NCBI GenBank assembly: GCA_019114445.1
Contig: DXFL01000001.1
Span: 1 to 46,069, forward strand
Reading direction: 5' to 3'
DNA length: 46,069 bases
Origin: Candidatus Barnesiella excrementigallinarum
Lineage (GTDB): Bacteria; Bacteroidota; Bacteroidia; Bacteroidales; Barnesiellaceae
Of the stretch, positions 39,687 through 46,069 are shown in pieces. A program made the position numbers and the translations under genes. Under the pieces are notes generated by a model. That model saw only the letters and a list, made by a program, of their open reading frames with translations. It made no database searches and had not been told where the DNA came from. Each line of letters begins with the position of its first letter. Within the stretch, counting starts at the first letter, position 1.

Positions 39687-40913
39687 ATGAAACCGAAAAC
39701 CGAGATTATTCTTATCAACATATCGGGTGATGATAAGCCGGGTGTAACAACCGCTCTAACCGAAGTGTTGGCTCGTTACGATGCTTTTATTTTGGATATA
39801 GGTCAAGCCGATATTCACCATACCCTCTCGTTGGGTATCCTCTTCAAGACCGACGAAGAAAAATCGGGCGACATCTTGAAGGACCTCTTGTTCAAAGCCT
39901 ATGAACTCGACGTCAATATCCGATTTTCTCCCATCAGCGAAGACGAATATACCCGCTGGGTGGGGTTACAAGGCAAGAACCGCTACATCATTACCATTTT
40001 GGGACGATGCATTACCGCCCGACAAATTGGCGAAGTCACCCGTATCGTGGCCGAGCAGGGACTAAACATCGATGCCATTCAACGGCTCACCGGACGTATT
40101 CCCCTCGACGAAAGCATTCGCGCGCCCAAATCATGTATCGAACTATCGGTCCGCGGTACCCCCAAAGACCGAATAGCCATGCAATCGTCGTTCATGCAAC
40201 TCTCATCACAATTAGGTATGGATATATCCCTACAAGAAGACAGCATATACCGTCGCTGCCGTCGGTTGATTTGTTTCGATATGGACTCGACGCTCATAGA
40301 GACCGAGGTTATCGACGAATTGGCTATGCGGGCCGGTGTGGGCGACGAAGTAAAGGCAATTACCGAGTCGGCCATGCGCGGCGAAATAGATTTCTGTGAA
40401 AGTTTCGCACGCCGGGTAAGCCTGCTGAAAGGGTTGGACGAATCGGTCATGAAAGAGATTGCCGAATCGCTGCCTGTTACCGAAGGGGTAGACCGGTTAA
40501 TGCAGGTACTCAAACGGGCCGGATTCAAAATTGCTATTCTTTCGGGTGGATTCACCTACTTCGGCAATTACCTGAAACAACGTTACGGTATCGATTACGT
40601 ATATGCCAACGAGCTGGAAATCGTCGACGGCAAACTCACCGGACGCTATGTTGGCGATATTGTAGATGGCCGACGCAAAGCCGAACTGTTGAAACTGATT
40701 GCCCAAGTAGAGAATGTAAACATTGCCCAAACCATTGCCGTAGGCGACGGAGCCAACGACCTGCCCATGCTAAGCACGGCCGGCTTGGGCATAGCTTACC
40801 ACGCCAAACCCAAAGTAAAGGAAAACGCCAGCCAATCGATTTCGACCATCGGTCTCGACGGAGTACTTTACTTTATCGGATTTAAAGATTCGTTCATCTC
40901 GGAGACGAACTAA
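39687..40913 (+). CDS. serB: Phosphoserine phosphatase with N-terminal ACT-like domain
   Basis: A 408-residue enzyme for the last step of serine synthesis, phosphoserine to serine. Residues about 1-190 form a double ACT-like region (ILINISGDDKPGVTTALTEVLARYD; YIITILGRCITARQIGEVTRI) as in mycobacterial and some Bacteroidetes SerB, possibly sensing amino acids. The HAD core follows: FDMDSTLIETEVIDELA (Asp198, Asp200), ILSGGFTYFG, and VGDGANDLPML (Asp354). Start ATG 39687. The patatin-like gene begins 43 bases after it, without an obvious promoter. Confidence 0.97.
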   Translation: MKPKTEIILINISGDDKPGVTTALTEVLARYDAFILDIGQADIHHTLSLGILFKTDEEKSGDILKDLLFKAYELDVNIRFSPISEDEYTRWVGLQGKNRYIITILGRCITARQIGEVTRIVAEQGLNIDAIQRLTGRIPLDESIRAPKSCIELSVRGTPKDRIAMQSSFMQLSSQLGMDISLQEDSIYRRCRRLICFDMDSTLIETEVIDELAMRAGVGDEVKAITESAMRGEIDFCESFARRVSLLKGLDESVMKEIAESLPVTEGVDRLMQVLKRAGFKIAILSGGFTYFGNYLKQRYGIDYVYANELEIVDGKLTGRYVGDIVDGRRKAELLKLIAQVENVNIAQTIAVGDGANDLPMLSTAGLGIAYHAKPKVKENASQSISTIGLDGVLYFIGFKDSFISETN

Positions 40914-40956
40914 TCGAGGGCATACATTGTTGCGACTATTGTCAACCATACAGAAT

Positions 40957-43245
40957 ATGAAACGAATTTTGTCGATATTCGTGGTAACCCTCTGCGCCTT
41001 GATGCCGTTGTCCGCCCAAACCGTAGGGTTGGTTTTGAGCGGTGGCGGAGCCAAAGGCATAGCGCACATAGGCATTATCAAGGCGCTCGAAGAGAATAAC
41101 GTACCCATAGACTACGTGGCAGGCACATCGATGGGTGCCATCGTAGGAGCATGGTATGCCATGGGGTATACCCCCGACGAAATGCTCAGTTTGATTCTGT
41201 CGGACGATTTCAGCCTGTGGTCGCGAGGAATTTTCGACAAACGGTACATCTACTATTTTAAGAAACCCGATCCCTCCCCCGAAATCGTATCGTTCAACAT
41301 CGCGCTGCAAGACTCCACCAAATTCGAGCCACATTTCCTGCCCAACAGCCTCATCAATCCATTCCCCATGAATTATGCTTTCATGAGCCTGTTCGCCCCC
41401 TATACGGCACAATGCGGAGGAAATTTCGACCACCTGTTCGTTCCCTTTCGGGCTGTCGCCTCGGACGTATACCACAAACGCGAAGTAATCCTGCGAGACG
41501 GCGACTTGGGCGATGCCGTGAGGGCCTCGATGAGCTTCCCGTTCGTATTCAAGCCCATCGAAATAGACAGCGTATTGGTCTACGACGGCGGTATCTACAA
41601 CAACTTCCCGGCCGATGTCATGAAAGCCGACTTTAACCCCGACATCATAATCGGGAGTATCGTCGCGTCCAAAATAGACAAGCCCAAAGAAGATGACCTC
41701 ATGAACCAAATCGAAAACATGGTCATGCAAAAAAGCGACTATACCCTCGACCCCGAAGAGGGTATACTCATGCGATTCAATTTGAGCGACGTAGGCCTCC
41801 TCGACTTTCCCAAAGCCCAGCAAATAGCAAAAATAGGATACGACTACGCCATGTCGATCATGGACTCGATAAAAAGCCGTATCCCCCGTGAACTCTCGCA
41901 AGAAACCCGCCAATTGCAACGCATGGTATTCAAGAGCCAAACTCCCGACCTCGTCTTCGAAGAGGTTACCGTCGAGGGCGGAAACCACCAGCAACAAGAG
42001 TACATACGCCGGCAATTCCAATCGCCCGAACCGTTCACCGAAAGCCACGCCAAAGCAGCCTACTACAAAACCATCTCCGATGGCAAAATATCCGATTTGA
42101 TTCCCCACGCCCGCTACAACCCCGAAACCGGGATGTTCAACCTCGACATCAAAGCCAAAGTCCACGACCAACTCGCCATGAGCATGGGCGGATTCATATC
42201 ATCGACCAGCTCTAACCAAATATATATCGGGACCCACTACCGCACCGTAAGCCTCAATTCGCTCGATCTCGATTTAAGCGGACAAATAGGACAGTCGTAT
42301 ACATCGGGAATGTTAGGCGCCCGATTCGACCTGAAAACAGCCATACCCATGTACCTAAAACTACACGCGGTCGTCTCCAAACAAAAATTTTACCAAAACG
42401 AAACCCTTTTCTACTCCGACCGTATGCCATCGTTCATCACCCAGTCCGAACAATACGTAAAACTACGGCTGGGGCTTCCCTTCCTCACCACCGCAAAAGC
42501 CGTGGTATCGATGGGCTACGGTTCGATGATCGACAAATACTACCAATCCAACGCCGTCGACTTCTCTAAAAACGAACAAGACCGCAGCCGATACAACCTG
42601 TTTGTGGCATCGATGAAATTCGACAAAAACAACCTTAACAACTATATGTATCCCACATCGGGAACCGACTGCTCCGTACTGGGTTTATTGGCATACGGGA
42701 AAGAACGATTCACCCCATACAATACCACGATACAGCCCAATAGCACACAAACACTCTCGTGGCTGCAAATCGAAGGCAATATACACACCTACATACCCCT
42801 TTGGAAAAACTTCGTACTGGGAGTCCGCGGAAAAGCCGTCGTATCGAGTAAAGGCTTGTTAAGCAACTACACCTCCACCTTAGTACAAGCCCCGGCATTT
42901 ACCCCCACCCCCCACAGCAAAACAGTATTCAACCCGGCATTCCGAGCCACACAATACCTTGCAGCCGGCATAATCCCCATTTGGAAAATCCGAAACAACC
43001 TGCAATTCCGAAACGAATTCTACCTGTTCGCCCCCTTCCGTCAAATTTGTGAAGGCGAAAATATGTATCCCTATTACGGCAAAGCATTTACAAAATATCA
43101 CTTTATGGGCGAAAGCTCAATCGTGCTCGACCTCTCCTTCGCATCGATAAGCCTCTATGCCAACTACTACGACTACCCGGCACGCAACTGGAATTTCGGA
43201 ATCAACATAGGATTATTGGTATTCAGTCCCAAATTCCTTGAATAA
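40957..43245 (+). CDS. Patatin-like phospholipase with POTRA and outer-membrane beta-barrel (PlpD-like)
   Basis: A 762-residue protein with a signal peptide (MKRILSIFVVTLCALMPLSA). The patatin domain (about residues 22-300) has the oxyanion motif GGGAKG (29-34), nucleophile GTSMG (Ser58) and DGG (Asp210), the Ser-Asp dyad of lipid acyl hydrolases. A POTRA-like segment (about 320-400; FEEVTVEGGNHQQQEYIRRQF) precedes a barrel of about 16 alternating strands, as in Omp85-related proteins. The arrangement is that of the type Vd autotransporter PlpD. The catalytic part would be held at or released from the cell surface. It follows serB by 43 bases. Confidence 0.93.
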   Translation: MKRILSIFVVTLCALMPLSAQTVGLVLSGGGAKGIAHIGIIKALEENNVPIDYVAGTSMGAIVGAWYAMGYTPDEMLSLILSDDFSLWSRGIFDKRYIYYFKKPDPSPEIVSFNIALQDSTKFEPHFLPNSLINPFPMNYAFMSLFAPYTAQCGGNFDHLFVPFRAVASDVYHKREVILRDGDLGDAVRASMSFPFVFKPIEIDSVLVYDGGIYNNFPADVMKADFNPDIIIGSIVASKIDKPKEDDLMNQIENMVMQKSDYTLDPEEGILMRFNLSDVGLLDFPKAQQIAKIGYDYAMSIMDSIKSRIPRELSQETRQLQRMVFKSQTPDLVFEEVTVEGGNHQQQEYIRRQFQSPEPFTESHAKAAYYKTISDGKISDLIPHARYNPETGMFNLDIKAKVHDQLAMSMGGFISSTSSNQIYIGTHYRTVSLNSLDLDLSGQIGQSYTSGMLGARFDLKTAIPMYLKLHAVVSKQKFYQNETLFYSDRMPSFITQSEQYVKLRLGLPFLTTAKAVVSMGYGSMIDKYYQSNAVDFSKNEQDRSRYNLFVASMKFDKNNLNNYMYPTSGTDCSVLGLLAYGKERFTPYNTTIQPNSTQTLSWLQIEGNIHTYIPLWKNFVLGVRGKAVVSSKGLLSNYTSTLVQAPAFTPTPHSKTVFNPAFRATQYLAAGIIPIWKIRNNLQFRNEFYLFAPFRQICEGENMYPYYGKAFTKYHFMGESSIVLDLSFASISLYANYYDYPARNWNFGINIGLLVFSPKFLE

Positions 43246-43347
43246 ACAAGCATTGGTATCTCCTTGAAAATAGAACAAATAGCCCTCGGCAAAAACATCT
43301 TTCACAAAAAAACGCCACAAAAAGATACAGGGAAATAAAATAATTCC

Positions 43348-43355
43348 TATCTTTG
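43348..43355 (+). promoter_or_regulatory. -7 box TATCTTTG of the tRNA-Arg array
   Basis: Exact match to TAnnTTTG, 11 bases before the first tRNA. No clear -33 TTTG. Confidence 0.5.
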
Positions 43356-43366
43356 CAACCGCAAAA

Positions 43367-43440
43367 GGCTCCGTAGCTTAACTGAATAGAGCATCTGACT
43401 ACGGATCAGAAGGTTACAGGTTTGAATCCTGTCGGAGTCA
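43367..43440 (+). tRNA. tRNA-Arg (anticodon ACG), copy 1
   Basis: 74 bases without encoded CCA. Acceptor GGCTCCG pairs with CGGAGTC; anticodon loop CTACGGA gives ACG (A34 presumably edited to inosine); T arm ACAGG-TTTGAAT-CCTGT. Identical to the next two copies. Confidence 0.98.
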
Positions 43441-43495
43441 CTCAAACAAAACACCCTCCAAGCGAGGAAGGTGATAAAACAACAAAATCATCTAC

Positions 43496-43569
43496 GGCTC
43501 CGTAGCTTAACTGAATAGAGCATCTGACTACGGATCAGAAGGTTACAGGTTTGAATCCTGTCGGAGTCA
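43496..43569 (+). tRNA. tRNA-Arg (anticodon ACG), copy 2
   Basis: Identical in sequence to copy 1. It starts 129 bases after it; the spacer contains a hairpin CACC-CTC / GAG..GGTG around CAAGC. Confidence 0.98.
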
Positions 43570-43631
43570 CTCAAATACAACGTCCTCCAAGCGAGAAGGA
43601 CAATATGAAAAAACAGAACAAAATCATCTAT

Positions 43632-43705
43632 GGCTCCGTAGCTTAACTGAATAGAGCATCTGACTACGGATCAGAAGGTTACAGGTTTGAATCCTGTCGG
43701 AGTCA
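43632..43705 (+). tRNA. tRNA-Arg (anticodon ACG), copy 3
   Basis: Identical to copies 1 and 2, 136 bases after copy 2. Its spacer hairpin (GTCC / GGAC around TCCAAGCGAGAA) resembles the earlier one, and it is followed by a terminator. Confidence 0.98.
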
Positions 43706-43708
43706 CCC

Positions 43709-43742
43709 AGAGACAGCCTCAAAGCAGACTGTCTCTTTTTTT
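43709..43742 (+). terminator. Terminator after the tRNA-Arg array
   Basis: Stem AGAGACAG / CTGTCTCT with loop CCTCAAAGCAGA, then a T-run. The loop resembles the CCTCCAAGCGAG of the two inter-tRNA hairpins. Confidence 0.88.
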
Positions 43743-43828
43743 ATTCCCGCCCGCTATACTACAAAACCTTATCCCATACCCCAGCTATTTATTCCCCAAA
43801 ACACGCTATTGCCATTCATTTTAATTTG

Positions 43829-43836
43829 TATCTTTG
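43829..43836 (+). promoter_or_regulatory. -7 box TATCTTTG before the first pseudogene
   Basis: Exact match to TAnnTTTG, 63 bases before the ATG at 43900; the decayed gene may still be transcribed. Confidence 0.45.
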
Positions 43837-43899
43837 ACATTATATTTAACAGGGAGTTATCGTATTTAAAAGTAAATTTAGTTAATGTTATAGTAAACA

Positions 43900-44309
43900 A
43901 TGAATCTAAAATCACTAAATAACAATCTCACAAGGATATTTGGCATGGCCCGTGTTGGATTTTTACCAGTCTCAGGCTATGAGGTTTACATTAAAGTAAA
44001 AACATACCGCACGTTCATATTTGGGATAAAGAAACAAAGGGTAAAAAGTTTAGTACCTGCGTTAAATTGACATCTCCAAAATATTTTCCTCATGGTGGTA
44101 GGTATAAAGATGTTTTTGACTCGAAGCAAAAGAAGGCATTTGTTGATTTTATGTTAGCTATGAAAACCCCTACCATTAAGAGAGAATCGGTCATGACAAA
44201 TTATGAGTATTGCTGCTTGCTATGGAATGAAAATAATTTAAATGTGAAAGTTGAAGTACAGTATGATGAAAGTGACAACCCAATAATTCCGGACTATTCC
44301 AAGCTTTAA
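43900..44309 (+). pseudogene. Frameshifted gene of unknown family
   Basis: Two frames join into one apparent protein. The first (ATG 43900) gives a reading ending in ...GYEVYIK before diverging; the second, one frame over, continues from about 43996 as SKNIPHVHIWDKETKG... and ends DYSKL at 44309. Adding one A to the A-run at 43993-43995 restores a single 136-residue reading, including the block YFPHGGRYKDVFDSKQKKAF. The intact family is not recognised. The break may be a true mutation or an error in the sequence. Confidence 0.65.
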
Positions 44310-44342
44310 TAAATCCTTATAAAGGATTAAGTAATTAAAGTA

Positions 44343-44644
44343 TTGAAGTATGAATTTAGAAGAATTGTAGATTCCCTATCTAAGGATAAGTATAGTATTT
44401 CACTCGACCGGTTCCAAAGAAGAATTGGCTGATATTATAGTAAAGAGGGAGGAGTTTAAGGCAGAAAGAAGAGGAGGTTCAATGATAGGCCCCAGTTTTT
44501 AAACCCAAGTATTCTGTATATGGTAAAATTGCACCTCTAATGAGGAACACAGAAATAGTAAGTTATGCAGACTTGGCATTAGCGTTTCCGTCAGAAAGTT
44601 CAAAAGGAACGTATTCCTGTCCTATTTGGAAAATAAATCATTAA
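44343..44644 (+). pseudogene. Doubly frameshifted gene of unknown family
   Basis: Removing one T at 44398-44400 and one at 44496-44500 joins three frames into a 99-residue protein, from a TTG at 44343 (KYEFRRIVDSLSKDKYS) through STGSKEELADIIVKREEFKA to SYADLALAFPS and ...CPIWKINH. The corrected length is a multiple of three with no internal stop. The family is not recognised. It follows the first pseudogene by 33 bases. Confidence 0.55.
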
Positions 44645-44679
44645 ATACTTAATATTTACAATAAATTAATTAAATACCT

Positions 44680-45564
44680 ATGAGTGCATTAATAGAGGTC
44701 AATACTGATGGATTAGCCAAATTAGGAAAAACCATCTGCTATGGATTAGGAATTACAGCATTTGGGCACAAACAAATGGCGAATGCAGAAGCTTATGCTG
44801 CTATAAAAAAAGCCGAAACCGACACCAAAATTAAATTATTAAACTTAAAAAGAGATGAGGAAATTGCAAATTATATACGAGCTAGAGAATCTCGTAAAAT
44901 GAATAATGCAAAATCTATTGTAGAAGAAGCCATATCCCACTTCGAATGTGGTGAAAAGGTATCCGATGAACCTGTAAATGAAGATTGGACAAATCGCTTT
45001 TTCAGCATTATTGAAGACATCTCAGACAAAAGCCTACAAAAAATTTGGGGACAAATTTTAGCCGGAGAAGTTAAACAGCCTAAATCATACTCTCTAAGGA
45101 CATTAGATGTACTACGCAATATAACAAAAGAAGAAGCAGAACTATTTATCAAAGCCACCCAATTTTACATTGAAAAAAATTTTATCTGCACAGAAGAACA
45201 ATTCCTTTCACCTCAAGAAGTTTGGCTATTAGGAGAAACTGGATTAATTAACAATGACGACCTCATAAAATCTTGGGATGTTGAACCTAATAGTAAATTG
45301 GAAGTATTATTAGATAAAAATATTTTAATAGTCCTCCACAACAATAGCAATAAAAAAAACTTTTGCTCCATATCAGTAAGAAAATTATCCAAAGCAGGAA
45401 TAGAAATTTTATCACTTATTGATAAGCAAGTTGACAGAGCAACATTTTACAATGCACTTACATCTATTTTAAAATCAAGAGGTCTCTCACGTGTAGTCAA
45501 ACATGAAATTCTACAATATACAGACAACCAATGCTCTTATAAAACCATTGGAGAAGAACTATAA
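44680..45564 (+). CDS. DUF2806-type protein
   Basis: A 294-residue protein, AT-rich in codon use compared with the genes of the first 43 kb. The central block WTNRFFSIIEDISDKSLQKIWGQILAGEV and SLRTLDVLRNITKEEAELF match the pattern I associate with DUF2806, a family of unknown function. The N-terminus is helical and charged (ANAEAYAAIKKAETDTKIKLLNL). No signal peptide or membrane helix. The base composition and position beyond a tRNA array suggest horizontal acquisition. Function unknown. Confidence 0.7.
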   Translation: MSALIEVNTDGLAKLGKTICYGLGITAFGHKQMANAEAYAAIKKAETDTKIKLLNLKRDEEIANYIRARESRKMNNAKSIVEEAISHFECGEKVSDEPVNEDWTNRFFSIIEDISDKSLQKIWGQILAGEVKQPKSYSLRTLDVLRNITKEEAELFIKATQFYIEKNFICTEEQFLSPQEVWLLGETGLINNDDLIKSWDVEPNSKLEVLLDKNILIVLHNNSNKKNFCSISVRKLSKAGIEILSLIDKQVDRATFYNALTSILKSRGLSRVVKHEILQYTDNQCSYKTIGEEL

Positions 45565-45773
45565 AATTTGAATCCCCCAAAAGGCTCTATCTAAAATACG
45601 AAATAAATTAGAGATTCCCTTATAGATAGCAAATCACAATCAAGCACACGGGCATAAAACAGGTGTTCCCTCTACATCGGATTTCCACATCGGAGTCTCC
45701 ATTCAACTTCCCGCTTCCCCCGTCTTCCCCCGCCTCATGCAGGGCGGCGGGGTTTCGTATAGACATATAGGCA
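45565..45773. other. Intergenic stretch after the DUF2806 gene
   Basis: No coding frame seen. It contains a GC-rich hairpin (CCCCGCC 45728-45734 / GGCGGGG 45746-45752) followed by TTT, a weak terminator for the DUF2806 gene; otherwise I see nothing. Confidence 0.4.
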
Positions 45774-45823
45774 TAAAAAAAGAGCCGGAGGATTGTCGTG
45801 TATCGACTTCCTTCCGGCTCTTC
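45774..45823 (-). terminator. rRNA operon terminator
   Basis: Minus strand stem GAGCCGGA / TCCGGCTC (45782-45789 with 45813-45820) with an inner GTCG / CGAC pair, followed by seven T, just after the 5S gene. Confidence 0.88.
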
Positions 45824-45827
45824 TTTA

Positions 45828-45935
45828 AGTGGCGGCTACCTACTCTCCCACTTGCGCAGTACCATCGGCGTGACGGGGCTTAACTTCTCTGTTCGGGATG
45901 GGTAGAGGTGGATCCCCCGTGCTGTAACCACCTTA
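45828..45935 (-). rRNA. rrf: 5S ribosomal RNA
   Basis: Minus-strand sequence contains the conserved 5S core (GGGGGATCCACCTC, CCGAACAGAGAAGTTAAGCC, GCCGATGGTACTGC, GTGGGAGAGTAGGT). The closing helix is GGTGGTTAC with GTAGCCGCC. The exact ends are approximate to a few bases. Confidence 0.95.
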
Positions 45936-46004
45936 ATAGGTGATCCTTGTCTGATAACTCTGAAAACGATCCTCCGCTCCATCTTCTACCCTGAACTATT
46001 CCCT

Positions 46005-46069
46005 CTCTGAAAGTTTCGGGAGATTAGTTTCGCTCGGCTGTGACATTGCTGCCTGTACACCTGCGACCT
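46005..46069 (-). rRNA. rrl: 23S ribosomal RNA, 3' end (cut by the window edge)
   Basis: The minus strand reads AGGTGTACAGGCAGCAATGT, then CACAGCCGAGCGAAACTAAT and CTCCCGAAACTTTC, which is the 3' end of a Bacteroidales 23S rRNA. Only about 65 bases lie within the window. Confidence 0.88.

Noticed and set aside
40942..42171. A 409-codon open frame opposite the patatin-like gene
   Set aside because: It overlaps a strongly supported patatin gene; its sequence is low-complexity Val/Gly/Glu typical of antisense frames.
43367..43705. The tRNA array as part of a CRISPR or other repeat array
   Set aside because: The repeated units are complete, identical tRNA-Arg genes with proper cloverleaf pairing, not CRISPR repeats.
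45565..45640. Possible attachment site copied from the tRNA-Arg 3' end (TTTGAATCC)
   Set aside because: Only nine bases match and the flanking bases differ; a nine-base match is expected by chance and no integrase is nearby.

Overview
The window looks like chromosomal DNA of a gut-type Bacteroidales bacterium, possibly Barnesiellaceae; the genus cannot be fixed from sequence alone. The evidence is the promoter grammar (many -7 boxes close to TAnnTTTG, often with TTTG or TTG about 20 bp upstream, few Shine-Dalgarno sites) and the gene families: short archaeal/eukaryotic-type ProS, a His-to-Lys SerA, SerB with an ACT-like N-terminus, an OMP_b-brl-type barrel, a Wza/Wzc pair, a DcaP-like porin, a sialidase, and one protein with a type IX secretion sorting tail. 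At 43.4-46.1 kb are a tRNA-Arg array and the 3' end of an rRNA operon.

Layout. 0-4.3 kb: a secreted protein of unknown function, prolyl-tRNA synthetase, and a small acidic protein paired with an OmpA-domain protein. 4.4-9.95 kb: one probable transcription unit with an ABC ATPase, a permease, a YtrA-like GntR repressor, a membrane-anchored unknown protein and an outer-membrane beta-barrel. 10-13 kb (minus strand): an ECF sigma factor, LptG/LptF-type permease and tRNA-guanine transglycosylase. 13.1-17.5 kb: a secreted unknown, the ClpB disaggregase and a small periplasmic protein. 17.7-24.4 kb: sialidase, RarA, SerC-SerA and a flavodiiron protein. 24.5-29.3 kb (minus): Wzc-like tyrosine kinase, Wza-like export lipoprotein and a DcaP-like porin. 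29.3-37.5 kb: a UDG-family glycosylase, DedA, Rpe, a phosphodiester glycosidase with a probable type IX sorting domain, an AlbA_2 regulator coupled to a MATE exporter, and a nucleotidyltransferase. 37.8-43.2 kb: an ECF sigma factor with an adjacent 52-residue protein, a thioredoxin-fold protein without CXXC, SerB, and a patatin/POTRA/beta-barrel protein. 43.4-43.7 kb: three identical tRNA-Arg(ACG) genes. 43.8-45.6 kb: an AT-rich island with two frameshifted pseudogenes and an intact DUF2806 gene. 45.8-46.07 kb (minus): 5S rRNA and the 3' end of 23S rRNA.

How the genes fit together. SerC, SerA and SerB, in two separate units, cover the whole phosphorylated serine pathway. Many other genes concern the envelope (ABC unit, LptG, Wza/Wzc, porin, OmpA domain, patatin barrel, DedA). 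ClpB, RarA, the UDG-family protein and the flavodiiron protein serve stress and repair. The observations most worth follow-up are two putative structured 5' leaders (before the thioredoxin-fold gene and before the phosphodiester glycosidase gene), duplicated dyads before clpB, terminator-like hairpins between the tandem tRNAs, the decaying island between tRNA and rRNA genes, and the ABC-GntR-barrel unit. All functional statements rest on reading motifs by eye; no database search was run.
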